A stretch of DNA of 64,000 bases from Albugo candida. Its lineage: Eukaryota > Oomycota > Peronosporomycetes > Albuginales > Albuginaceae. A program made the translations under genes and the position numbers. The first letter of the stretch is position 1, and the number at the start of each line of letters is the position of its first letter. The notes under the pieces are model-generated. The model searched no databases and was not told the origin of the DNA. It was given only the letters and a program-made list of their open reading frames with translations. Below are positions 10,967-20,614 of this stretch, piece after piece. The stretch is taken from positions 124,001-188,000 of the forward strand of contig CAJNAR010000021.1 in assembly GCA_905220665.1 (NCBI GenBank), given 5' to 3'.

Positions 10967-11523
10967 ATGGAAACATCCTCATCGAGCGACACACCCGAAG
11001 TCATCAATTCCTGCAAAAAGCGCCGTACAATTGGAGAAATAGAACTTCAGTTGAAGCTAGCTCAAAACAACACTCGAGAAGCGAAGTTCAAGCTTATACA
11101 GACAGTACGTGCCGTACGGTCTGCACTGCACAACTGAGATGATTTTAGGCCCGGGAAAATGCAAAACTTAAAGTGCTTTTATCAAAATATATGGAGGCTG
11201 ATGAGATGCTTATAAGCTCGAGCCAACTGAGTACATCGAATGAAACACCATCTGCATCACAGACTGCAGTCAGTATATCTGTTAAGGAATCGGCGGATAG
11301 TAACACAACATTTGACGCAACCAAGTCGACAAATGAATCGTTAAGTTCGCAATCTAAAGAAAAGGCGATAGACCTTTTCGATTGTGGACGTGATCAATCT
11401 AGTCAACAGAGTCAGTGGAGTGATATCAACAACACGTCACATCTGGAGGACATTATAAATTTTCTCGAGAAACAAGATATTGAAGATTCAATACGGTGCA
11501 CTTACTTATATTCCGGGCGCTAA
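10967..11523 (+). CDS. Small coiled-coil Ser/Thr-rich protein, possibly N-terminal part of the following Nudix gene
   Basis: Two exons (10967-11104, 11149-11523; GTACGT donor) encode 170 residues. The N-terminal 60 residues form a probable coiled coil (GEIELQLKLAQNNTREAKFK, ARENAKLKVLLSK). The remainder is Ser/Thr/Gln-rich and low in complexity. I recognise no domain. The downstream Nudix frame has no ATG. A splice from a GTGCAC donor at about 11499 to an acceptor at about 11549 would remove the stop codon and join the two frames in phase, so this may be the N-terminal half of one protein. The choice cannot be made from sequence alone. Confidence 0.6.
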
Positions 11524-11549
11524 ACACGAATTAACAATGTGATCATAAG

Positions 11550-12146
11550 ATCCAACCACGAGCCCACACCATACTCGCAAAATGCTTGTGTACGTGTTGG
11601 TGTGGCAATTCTACTCACGAGTCCTCAACACTCTGGATGTGTTTTGATTGGAAGACGTTTGGGATCTCATGGTGAAGGCAAGCTCGCTCTTCCAGGTAAA
11701 CAGCTCCTACTCTACTTTCTAGTTTTTGACAATTCAATAAGGTGGTCATCTGGAAATGTACGAGTCCTGGGAAGAATGTGCGATTCGCGAGGTCAAAGAA
11801 GAAACCGGTATGTAAAGTCCGAGTGCAATTTTTCCACATTGAGTATCCTCATGGATGATGGAGCGCAGATGTGACTCTAGAAAGAGCTGAATTTCTATTC
11901 GTGACGAATGACTCTATGGAGCCTGAAGGTCGACATTACGTTACCATTTTCATGCATGCTTCTATCAATTGCGATTCGCAAGCAATCCGAAATATGGAAC
12001 CTCACAAATGTGAGAGCTGGTATTGGGAATCGTGGTCGAAACTAGAGGATTCTGAGAATTTATTTACACCTCTTTATCATCTGATACGCGATCCCGCGTG
12101 TAAAAAACAAGTTCAAAAGCGTCTTCATCTCCTGATTGGCCACTAA
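11550..12146 (+). CDS. Nudix hydrolase, NUDT15/MTH2-like
   Basis: Three coding segments join through introns with donors GTAAAC near 11695 and GTATGT near 11810. The Nudix box reads GHLEMYESWEECAIREVKEE, so the catalytic Glu residues of REVKEE are intact. The usual Gly after the box is Asp. NUDT15 similarity continues with VTIFMHAS and EPHKCESWYWESW and a C-terminal LIGH. NUDT15 hydrolyses nucleoside triphosphates such as (deoxy)GTP analogues and is cytosolic. The fold begins at CVRVGVAILLTSP, and no in-frame ATG exists upstream of it: the nearest ATG at 11537 is followed at once by a stop. Either the protein is spliced to the coiled-coil exon set upstream or a non-ATG start is used. Confidence 0.8.
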
Positions 12147-13183
12147 TAAGCACTGCATCCATGTAGTTTCATCATAAATTCCTCACGCTCTTTTTTGTGT
12201 TTTTCTTTTCGTGTCAAGACAGTGATACACACGACACACAGTCTCGATCCGGCAACGTCATTAAACGCGTTTGTTTGAGTCAAAAGAAGCATTTCAATAG
12301 CCTTCTCTTCTTTTGTTTTCCAATCATTCTCTCCCATTGAGCACGACGTACAAACGGGCCGACCGCATAGATAACAATCATGCAATGCGCATTCATCCAG
12401 CTCATTCCTACATACTTTACAATGCGTACGACTGGCATAGCTCTGTGGTGTTTGTTGTCCCTCTTTCATTACGCTTATAAGCTTGATGAGTTGCTTCTTG
12501 GACACTATATCGCTCACCATCAGCGATTTTCCATCGGGAATGTTGACACATGCTCCATTTGCCACAAGAAAGGAAGCGATTTCCATTCGATCACGCTCAA
12601 TCGCTAAATGTAAATAAGTGGTATCCGTACTTCCAACGAGTCGATTCAACGAAGAGGGATCTGATTCTGAATTTAGTTGGTACACATATTCTCGCACGAG
12701 TGAGATATCGTCAACTTTCACGGTCAACAAATGGGTGGCCAAGGGCGTCAGGTTGTGGATGTTATGGGCATTTGGATCAGCACCTAATTTTAATAGTATT
12801 TGAATCATTTTGATCGCTCGACTCAGTTTTTGACAGGAGGCTGCAAAATGCAGAGCTGTATTTCCGCGACGATCGCCTTGATTCACATACGCGGAAGCCT
12901 CAGGAAGTTCCACCAAACATCGCAATATATCAGAATGACCTTTTTTACAGGCGAGATGAAGAACAGTCTGCTCATTGTTGCTGTCGCGAAGAGCAAACAA
13001 GTCACACGAAGTTAGTGTTATGTCATCAAATGTATCCACCGTATCCGGGTCAGAAATTCGTTCGCCGGTGTACCCACTGTCACTGTCGCGTGTGATTATT
13101 TGCTCAAAATCTAAGTCATAATCACGTTGTCTGAGTACTTGAATTAATTTTACCACTTGTTGTTCGTTCTGATTGGGCTTCAT
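12143..13183 (-). CDS. Ankyrin-repeat protein with C-terminal degenerate FYVE-like zinc finger
   Basis: A single exon encodes 346 residues. Ankyrin repeats span roughly residues 65-235, with repeat cores TVLHLACKKGHSDILRCLVE, GNTALHFAA, KLGADPNAHN and TYLHLAIERDRMEIASFLVA. A C-terminal cluster of about eight cysteines (CKVC, HDCYLCGRPVCTSC, RLCVVC) has FYVE spacing but lacks the basic RRHHCR motif, so phosphoinositide binding is doubtful. The C-terminus is Lys/Glu-rich. It is clearly paralogous to the gene at 50609-51628: same order, shared LTxKVDx segment and CYxCGxxxCxxC core. It overlaps the Nudix gene's stop tail-to-tail by four bases. Confidence 0.85.
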   Translation of the reverse strand: MKPNQNEQQVVKLIQVLRQRDYDLDFEQIITRDSDSGYTGERISDPDTVDTFDDITLTSCDLFALRDSNNEQTVLHLACKKGHSDILRCLVELPEASAYVNQGDRRGNTALHFAASCQKLSRAIKMIQILLKLGADPNAHNIHNLTPLATHLLTVKVDDISLVREYVYQLNSESDPSSLNRLVGSTDTTYLHLAIERDRMEIASFLVANGACVNIPDGKSLMVSDIVSKKQLIKLISVMKEGQQTPQSYASRTHCKVCRNELDECALHDCYLCGRPVCTSCSMGENDWKTKEEKAIEMLLLTQTNAFNDVAGSRLCVVCITVLTRKEKHKKEREEFMMKLHGCSAY

Positions 13184-13774
13184 ACGATTCGGAAATGATA
13201 GCTCTGTTTTTTATAAAAAGTTGTGTGAATTGGTATGTTTATAGAGAGGCATTCTATGCATTGCCTTTGTGTATGTTGGTGCGCGGAGTATACAGTCGCA
13301 CGAATTAGTCGAAAATTTCATATTCAGTCAAGTGGCTAGGGTGGTACGTATCGCTTTGAATCCGCACTTACATATCGTGCTTTATCCATCTGATTCCGAA
13401 CTTTTAACACTCTGGAATGTATTGTGCGTGCGTGCAGCTGGTGATGGGCTTTTCTACATGTACTCGATGACGATCCGAGAGCCAAGCTAATGATGCTCTG
13501 TTCATCCCATTGTTCTTCTAGCTGTTGAACAATTTATTTCCCATCATTATATCCATTTCTAACGCCTTGCAAAACTGTTCTGCTGTTCAACATTTAATTC
13601 GATAAGCTCGGAACGTGATCCTTTGCAAGCTGTCCAACTTTTACGTGTTCATAGTGGTATTCTTCTTATCAGATGCACCTGTCCAAACTCATTTCTTCAT
13701 AATCAAGAAACTTTATTTTGGTAGCTCGGGTGTGGCGCCATTTATTAAAGGGTGACACAGGACTCACGAGTGCA
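13184..13774. other. Intergenic region between divergent genes, no supported gene
   Basis: This 591-bp stretch lies between two divergent start codons. A plus-strand open frame around 13269-13490 (ending FYMYSMTIREPS) has no ATG and no recognisable domain. Part of it could be an unrecognised exon, but no convincing splice model emerged. I treat it as promoter and leader sequence. Confidence 0.4.
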
Positions 13775-14485
13775 ATGCGAGCAGTGCTCCTATTACTTTT
13801 TGCAACAATACAAACTTTACGAGCACAACGAGCCAAAACTAGTGATCAGGACCTTACTTGTGGTTTCCGTAACCTATATGAGGTCACTGTTGAAGGAGAA
13901 AATGGAATTTATTGCCTGATCACAGAGCCTTGCTCGGGGACGGTGTTCAGTAACCGATACGCTTGCCCGACACTTGGACAAAAGGATGTGACTGGAATGT
14001 ACACATTGTCACAAGAAAGTTGTTGTGCGGAGCTTTACCCCTCTCAAATCATCGCTTGTGTCGTTCCTAACACTTCAACGCAATGCATACTGTCCGCCCC
14101 TCTCTCCAATTCAACAGAAGCTTTTGTACAGTCCGAGTCTGAAGAACCATTAGCAATTCCAAAGTCGACAGAAGTCCATTCAAATCAAAATCATGTGGTC
14201 CACAGTAATGGACCACAAGTCATTACTCCTATCGAAGACGACAATAAACCAACGGTAACTATAGAGGGTTTGAAGACAGAGGGAAATGCATTCGATGTAG
14301 ACATCATCGTGTATATGTGTATCGGTACAGGAGTTTTACTTGCGATTTTCCTCGGCGTATATTTCCTACGGAAAGATTATTCTACAGACACAGGGAATTC
14401 GCCATCGCCACCTACGTGGGACGAATCGACGTCTTACAGTAGTGTGCCGATTACGCCGAAAGACAAAATCGAATTAACGAGTTAA
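13775..14485 (+). CDS. Type I single-pass membrane protein with Cys-containing ectodomain
   Basis: One exon from ATG 13775 encodes 236 residues; the frame extends upstream but without ATG. A signal peptide (MRAVLLLLFATIQTLRA) is followed by an ectodomain with eight cysteines up to about residue 110 (TCGF, YCLITEPC, SCCAEL, ACVV, QCIL). Next comes a Ser/Glu-rich stalk and a transmembrane helix (IIVYMCIGTGVLLAIFLGVY) with a positive stop-transfer RK. The cytoplasmic tail of about 40 residues is Ser/Pro-rich. Even numbers of cysteines suggest disulfides. I recognise no family. A cell-surface role is inferred from topology only. The 3' end overlaps the convergent gene by 35 bp. Confidence 0.75.
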   Translation: MRAVLLLLFATIQTLRAQRAKTSDQDLTCGFRNLYEVTVEGENGIYCLITEPCSGTVFSNRYACPTLGQKDVTGMYTLSQESCCAELYPSQIIACVVPNTSTQCILSAPLSNSTEAFVQSESEEPLAIPKSTEVHSNQNHVVHSNGPQVITPIEDDNKPTVTIEGLKTEGNAFDVDIIVYMCIGTGVLLAIFLGVYFLRKDYSTDTGNSPSPPTWDESTSYSSVPITPKDKIELTS

Positions 14486-16265
14486 ATACAGATTTTTTTA
14501 ATCTAGAACTAGAGTTGCCAGCTACTGATCTCACGCAACGCTTTGCTCCATATAAGTTACCAATGAGTGATCCTCCATTATGGTCATATACCCTACACAA
14601 AACGTCGACCGAATTAGATTCATCATCATAGAACATGCAAAACTTACGCTGCTTGAAAAAAGTGTAGATCGCGGTAGCATCAGAAGCAGATTCAAATTTC
14701 ACAGAATCGGACTCCATCCGCGCGACTTGATCGAAAAGTTCTTGGAAATCATACGACGATGACGCTTTGCCTTCACACTTTCGAGACGAAACAAGCGACA
14801 TATTATGTTCGGCTAATGGACACGCCACTTGCCCAATTATAACTGAAGTCGCGTTGATTTGGTCAAATTGCAATAAAACCTCACGGCAAACTTCGACATC
14901 TTCGTCTAAAGCTTGCCTCAAATGGTGTGGTGAATGGAATATCGACGTACTGCCATCCGTGTCAATCATGTTTTCTTCGTCCCCAAGGCCATCCAGCGTT
15001 GCAGGATGCGGAACGGACATCTCCCTTAAACAAGCTTGCTCTGTTTTAGTAGTGTGGTATTTCACTCCCTTTTCGTATGACATTACAGGAACTGGTGGCC
15101 GGATTTCTTGTAGCCTATTTGGCAACATTCCTCCAACATCTTTCGTGACGTGATCAACAATCTCGATAGTCCCCTTTGTGTGGTACACAGAACACTCAAT
15201 ATCCACACGACCAACTTTACCAAACCGCCACGCAACAAATTCGGAAGCTCGAAGGACCGGGGAGCTAGCACGAACAATTTGTGACGTATCTCTTGCTGTA
15301 AAAGTGACATCAAGACAATGTTCAACCATCCCCATGGTATCTGAGCTGACTTTTAACACGACAATGTGGCCGGGTCGAACCCTTAAACAATTCGGTTGAC
15401 ACTCAAATCCGACTATAGATATCTGTCCAATCGCATCGGAGGAACATGAGGCCAGTTTTTCCATTGGAAACGTATTTGGGAAGAAATCATGAGAGCCCCT
15501 CTCAGATATTTGTTCCGATTTTCTTTGGTTCCCTTCCATCAGCGGAACGAAGGAAGCTTCATCATCCGAAGCAGATTGCGTGTCTTGACTCGAAGTTCCC
15601 GTTGGCCATTCTCGTGGGGGTTTGCCTTTAGCATCACCACATTGCAACTCAAATTGAGCGCTCATACTTTTCCGAACGCGTCGCTGCTCTACAGTGTACG
15701 CCAGTTCTTCATAGTTGACAGCAGATTCCGGACCCGGAGGCGAGATCGGTCGGTCTGAATATGTAGTCTGACTGCAAAGTTCTTCTGTTTCGGTCACCAG
15801 CTGATCGATAATGTCTTTCTTCGTTTGGCCTGTCGATTCTGGATTTTGAACCACGTTGATTGGCTTGTACCGAGTCTCGTTTGTTAGGGATTTTTTTCGA
15901 ATTTGTCCTTTTTTTCGTGCGTGCGATTTGTGCCCATCGTGTTGATTCGAATAGTGGACGCAGGGGTCCACTGTATCCTTCAAAAGTTCTGTTTGAATCG
16001 ATTCATCTTGTTGATTATCGTCAGCGGATGGAACATACACTTTACGTCGTCTTCTTTTCCGTGAATTCGATTTCTGCTGTTGTGGAGTGTTTCCAGCCCG
16101 TTTTCCTTCTGAAGCTTGATTATTGGGCGAGGTTGGGAAAGATATCTCGCACTCGGGTTGCTTTGTTAGAATTTTATTCATGCTTTCGGTAGACGTACTA
16201 CTGCCTTTACGGCGGTACCGTACGTGTGTATGTTGTGAATGTAACAATGCATTGTTTTTTCCCAT
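14451..16265 (-). CDS. Basic nuclear-type protein with cupredoxin-like domain
   Basis: A 604-residue frame from ATG 16265. The N-terminal third is low complexity, with a strong bipartite-like basic cluster (NSRKRRRRKVYVPS) resembling a nuclear localisation signal. Residues about 275-375 look like a cupredoxin fold: ISIVGFECQPNCLRVRPGHI, VVLKVSSDTMG, EFVAWRF and IECSVYHTKGTIEIV. His (in EHC), Cys (IECS) and His (VYH) could be copper ligands, while the usual axial Met position is Ile. The last 50 residues may be altered by an intron: a GTAACT donor near 14560 is possible, so the exact C-terminus is uncertain. The open frame overlaps the convergent membrane-protein gene. I do not know the function. 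Confidence 0.68.
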   Translation of the reverse strand: MGKNNALLHSQHTHVRYRRKGSSTSTESMNKILTKQPECEISFPTSPNNQASEGKRAGNTPQQQKSNSRKRRRRKVYVPSADDNQQDESIQTELLKDTVDPCVHYSNQHDGHKSHARKKGQIRKKSLTNETRYKPINVVQNPESTGQTKKDIIDQLVTETEELCSQTTYSDRPISPPGPESAVNYEELAYTVEQRRVRKSMSAQFELQCGDAKGKPPREWPTGTSSQDTQSASDDEASFVPLMEGNQRKSEQISERGSHDFFPNTFPMEKLASCSSDAIGQISIVGFECQPNCLRVRPGHIVVLKVSSDTMGMVEHCLDVTFTARDTSQIVRASSPVLRASEFVAWRFGKVGRVDIECSVYHTKGTIEIVDHVTKDVGGMLPNRLQEIRPPVPVMSYEKGVKYHTTKTEQACLREMSVPHPATLDGLGDEENMIDTDGSTSIFHSPHHLRQALDEDVEVCREVLLQFDQINATSVIIGQVACPLAEHNMSLVSSRKCEGKASSSYDFQELFDQVARMESDSVKFESASDATAIYTFFKQRKFCMFYDDESNSVDVLCRVYDHNGGSLIGNLYGAKRCVRSVAGNSSSRLKKSVFNSLIRFCLSA

Positions 16266-16799
16266 TGAATGACGTTTTCTCGGACGAGTCGGCGAACGAT
16301 ACGATTTACTTTCGGTTGATTCTTCTCTAGAAAAGTCGCATTCGGTTATACCGGTTACATTACCGTCATTACTCGCTTATGTCCGTTGCGATCCATGCAT
16401 GAACTCGAGGTAATTTCGAAACGATATCGCGGAAAGCCACAATGTTTCATAAGATACGTTCTGCTCATTAGCACAAGGTGCAACTCAAGCGCATTCTTAT
16501 TTCAGAAACTCTGCCAGGACAATACATTGAGTGCGGAAAGGCAAGCGTGAACCCCACATACTGGAATGGAAAGGCCACTCAAAAAAAGTATCGTACGGTA
16601 TCTATCCGAAAGTCGAAATTAAGCGCGATGTGCGCTTCGAGGTTATTAGGTTTAAAAGGTTTGCTGCACCCACACAAAAAACCTCAGTGCTTTATAGGTG
16701 AAGATTGTAGCGATCAGCTCAAAACTTAATTGTTGATCAAGCGAGAACTCACCCCTTTGGCTACATTTGTGTCCCCTCCGATCTATACGACACAAAAAG
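16266..16799. other. Intergenic region between divergent genes
   Basis: 534 bp separate the divergent cupredoxin-like and CCCH genes. A plus-strand open frame (16478-16729) lacks an ATG and shows no family features. Nothing else is supported; it presumably holds two promoters. Confidence 0.4.
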
Positions 16800-17855
16800 A
16801 TGACAATGCTTGTTGCGCCATTGAACCACATGAACTTTTACGGATTGCAAAAGGGTGGTTGCATGGATCTTGGTGCAACACTAACAAAGTCCAACTCACA
16901 TCGTCCGTTCTTGCTACAACATCCTGTATCACCCTCTGTATCCAGCTATCAGAATCCTGAGGATGATAATGGTTATGCTTATCTCGGTATCGATAATGAT
17001 AATATGCAAAATGTGACCAAGTCAGCTTTGTATAAGACGGAACTATGCAAACGCTTTTCTGAATTCGGTGTATGTCGTTATGGAGGTAAGATTTTACTTT
17101 ACTGCCCTTTTGTGTCAAGTCTGAACGTTGATTATGTAGTGAAATGTCAATTTGCGCACGGTCAATCAGAATTGCGTCAAATTATCCGTCATCCTAAATA
17201 TAAAACTACAAAATGTAAATCATACTGGGGATCAGGGCATTGTCCCTATGGGAATCGCTGTCGATTCATCCATGAAGATGATGAACCGTATTCCAAGCCA
17301 ATGTATGATTCGGCTCAAGACAGCATTGCACGGACATCAACAAGACCATCAGAGGAGCAACCTGCAGTGTCCAACGTCGTGAACAGTATATTGTATCTTC
17401 ACGAAAGTAGAAGCCTTCATGATGTGATTTATCGCGAGCCAAGTGTCATGATCAGCACCTCATTCCCGAACACGATATGGCGCTCAAGCTCTTCGCCATC
17501 AGCTTTCACAGCCACAATACCTATGTCGGACTCAGAATCAGATGTAGAATCATGTTCTGACTCAGAGATTGATGATCCTCTATTTCCGGACCTCAAGGCA
17601 GCGATTGACGCACTGGTCCAAACAACTGCATCGGAGGAAAAGGCATCGGAATCTACGAACCAATTAATTGCGTCACAAAAGGAAACACCGGTTTTGCCCG
17701 AATCAGAAGAGTTGTGGGGAGACTTTGTGAAAACCACGAAAGAGAAACTCAATTGGTCAGTAGAGCCTTTAAAGCTTGTTCCAGACCTTGAGCCATTATC
17801 AGAGGAAAATAAACAGGCGAGTCCCCGTCTCCGCATATTTGAGAGTTTTCACTGA
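16800..17855 (+). CDS. Tandem CCCH zinc-finger mRNA-binding protein, tristetraprolin/TIS11 type
   Basis: Two exons (16800-17085, 17140-17855) encode 333 residues. The first finger is interrupted by the intron, and splicing joins [18 protein letters not shown] to VKCQFAHG. The second is [20 protein letters not shown] with CRFIH. Both fingers have C-x8-C-x5-C-x3-H spacing and the lead-in sequence (R/K)YKT(E/T)xC of the TIS11 family, separated by the usual linker of about 18 residues. Such proteins bind AU-rich elements in 3' UTRs and promote mRNA deadenylation. The C-terminal half is Ser/Glu-rich with acidic SDSESD-type runs that could be CK2 sites. The start chosen is the first in-frame ATG. 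Confidence 0.88.
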   Translation: MTMLVAPLNHMNFYGLQKGGCMDLGATLTKSNSHRPFLLQHPVSPSVSSYQNPEDDNGYAYLGIDNDNMQNVTKSALYKTELCKRFSEFGVCRYGGKILLYCPFVSSLNVDYVVKCQFAHGQSELRQIIRHPKYKTTKCKSYWGSGHCPYGNRCRFIHEDDEPYSKPMYDSAQDSIARTSTRPSEEQPAVSNVVNSILYLHESRSLHDVIYREPSVMISTSFPNTIWRSSSSPSAFTATIPMSDSESDVESCSDSEIDDPLFPDLKAAIDALVQTTASEEKASESTNQLIASQKETPVLPESEELWGDFVKTTKEKLNWSVEPLKLVPDLEPLSEENKQASPRLRIFESFH

Positions 17856-18064
17856 AAAACAATCGGACGAGTCTACCCTCAACCTATCATCCATAGGATT
17901 ATTTATTTGGAGTATGCGTCCGAATTAGACTAAAGCGTCTTATATTTGTTTTCAGAGTGTTGCTAATATGAATGTAACAAATGTCAATCATACTCGTGGA
18001 AGATATTAGAGGACAATAGTTGAAAGGTCACTTTCCGTTTGTCGATGTTGTTCTACCCATATAA

Positions 18065-18117
18065 AAAGCTGGATCGTTGCACTGTGGTGTAACGAACACG
18101 TTCAACCATCCAGCTGC
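18065..18117. repeat. Inverted repeat, 8-bp arms with inner hairpin
   Basis: AGCTGGAT at 18067-18074 and ATCCAGCT at 18108-18115 are exact reverse complements. Between them CGTTGCAC and GTGTAACG pair with one mismatch. The element lies 27 bp upstream of the ATG of the FYVE-GAF gene, so it may form a structured leader. No function is known. Confidence 0.45.
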
Positions 18118-18141
18118 TGTGAGTCACAATTATACTCAAAA

Positions 18142-20614
18142 ATGCAGAATTGGTCCTCACAGACTCCAATTGTGTCTCGCACGCATGACAAACACAGCGC
18201 AGTATCGTCACCGCCGCATAGTCCTTACACATTCCCACGATTGACGAAAAAGTACATCCTCACTAGAGAATTGAACGTTCGAGTGCGCACGACTCGGAAC
18301 GATGTCGCACCAGTGTATTTGTTGCCAGATGGATCTCTTGTATGCCGCAAGTTGCTTGCCAGAGACGATTGGATCCAAGATCATGAAAGGAAACACTGTA
18401 CTGTTTGTATGCAGCACTTTTTGCCATTTCGCCGACGTCATCACTGTCGAACGGTTGTTTTCTTTTTACTCTTCATACCTTAAGCACGGTCTGATACGTT
18501 TCCATTCCTAGTGTGGCGAAGTTGTTTGTAACGCGTGTTCGTATCATCGTCGTATCCACATAACTGATCTCAATGTCGGGTTTGTAACACGTTTGTGCAC
18601 CTTTTGCATCATTCACGCTGGAAACGCATCTGTCCGAGTAAGCAAACCTAATTCGCATTCGGATGAGAATCAGGTTGATGAGCAAACAATCGTTCGTTCA
18701 CCAATCCAGCGACTTTCGTCGAAACGCACCGAATCCGTTATGACTGACGGTAGCGTCGTGCAATTATGGCCTTTACCAGGTCACCAATCATTGGCTACAT
18801 TTCAACCAGAAAAGTCCATTCCATTGGATCAAAATGAAACAAGGTCTCGCGCGCAATCAGCAGTTGAACTTCGTGAAACGAAGTTCAATCAAAAGAATTT
18901 ATTCTCTCGTATGCAACCCAAGCTTCCAGTAACGTCCAATCTTACTAATCCAATCTCACAATCACAGCGATTGGCTATGATCCACACCAAAATGTTATTA
19001 AACCCCAATCATGACCCGACGATGGAAACGCTCCTTTCCATCGTCGCGAAGACGTTAGCCTGTCCAGCGGCCCTTATTGGAAGCGTCGATGAAAAATACC
19101 TATGGATCCATGCAAGCATTGGAATGGAATCGATTAGCAAGATGCCACGTGAAGATTTTGTATGCATACATCAGCTACGAAAGAGTGAAACGGTCTGGAT
19201 TGTTCAGGACGCAACATGGGACAAACATTTCCATGCGGCCACTATAATGATCAAAGGTGCTCCCATTCGATTTTACGCAGGCGCTACATTAGCCGTTAAG
19301 GCACAGAGAATTGGAGTTGTCAGTGTGATGGATGATGAACCACACAAAGATATATCGAACACCATGAAAAGCACTTTGGAAGCTGTAGGGAAAATCGCTT
19401 CTGAAGTGTTGGAGCAGCGTTTGCAATCTGCTTCATCCGAGAATGGAGGTAGTAGCACCAGAAATTCAATTGATGATTTTGACAGCTTGTTTGATGAGAA
19501 TCTTGAACACGCAGTAGCGAGTTCATTCGGATGTAATGACAGCAAAGCTGGACCCGGTCGCCCTTCCTGCATGACTATGTTTTTCAATCTCACTTCAGAA
19601 ATGCAAGATGCCATTCACGAGTGTATGCGATTCATGAATGAATCGTTACGTCCACAGCCAGATTTAGTATGGAAACAGCGTCGAGATGCGGAAGATGGAA
19701 TCTGTGCTTCTTTTGAAGGTATCATCAGAACGGACAGCCACACTCAAATAAAGCTCTATAGAAATTCCTTTCGTGTGCTTGTTGGACCAGAAACGTTCAC
19801 ATTGCTAGAAATGATACAAAAATGTATGGATCCACGAGTGACTTTATCGAGTGACGATTGGTTTAGGCAGTTTTTCCGGGCCGAAGGGTATATTGATGCA
19901 ACATTACAAAATCGACACTACTTCTCACCACACACTTGGATGGATCATTTTTTATTAAAGCAAGATGTCAGCTCCGAAGAAGAAAAGTGCTGTATTCTTA
20001 CATACAAACGAGAATATCCGGACGGAAGTGCTATGATTGTGACTCTAGTCTATGACGAAGATGCAATGGAGAGTCCCATTCTCACATTCCTATTTGGCTG
20101 GCTTATCACATCACAGCAAAAGAAGAATATAAATGTAACGTGCCTCGTAGCTCAACAGTGTTCACAAAACGAAACTCATGATAAAAGAAGCGTCAATGTC
20201 TCTGCCGCATGGTGTCTACATCTCCTTCAAATGTATAAAAGTTGCACTCATGTATCAATGCCTAATAAGAGCCTCCAACTTTCGAAATTAACGAGAGAGT
20301 CAAGACTCGCAACTGAAAGAGTGAGCGAGTCTAGTCGAGAAAGCGATATCGAGGAAGTTGTTTTCACTCGAAGTCGCCAAAGGGAAAGGAATGCCGGTGA
20401 AAATAAACGACAGCTTTTGCGCTGTTTGATAGATCAATCAATTTTCACGCAACAAATGCTGAAGGAACAGCGCAGGCTAATTGAATACGCCTCGTCCAGA
20501 GGCAGTGTGAAAGATTTTGGAAAAACACACAATTCAAATGATCAATTCAAAGAATTCCGAGCAGACGCAATCGACTTTCATACAGATTCCGTTCGATGTA
20601 ACAACCAATCATAG
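18142..20614 (+). CDS. FYVE + GAF + START-like domain protein
   Basis: Two exons (18142-18453, 18512-20614) encode 804 residues. The FYVE finger spans about residues 75-140 and is split by the intron. It carries the canonical basic motif RRRHHCR, then CGEVVCNACSYHRR and LCTFC, so PI3P binding at endosomes is well supported. A GAF domain follows around residues 265-400 (LSIVAKTLACPAALIGSVDE ... FYAGATLAVKAQRIGVVSVM). The region from about 430 to 660 resembles a START-type lipid-binding domain, with WKQRRDAEDGICASFEG and PDGSAMIVTLVYDEDAMESP. The C-terminus holds a short coiled coil (RQLLRCLIDQSIFTQQMLKE). FYVE/START/GAF combinations are an oomycete-expanded architecture. The donor is the less common GTTGTT. 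The 3' end overlaps the convergent dioxygenase gene by 68 bp. Confidence 0.88.
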
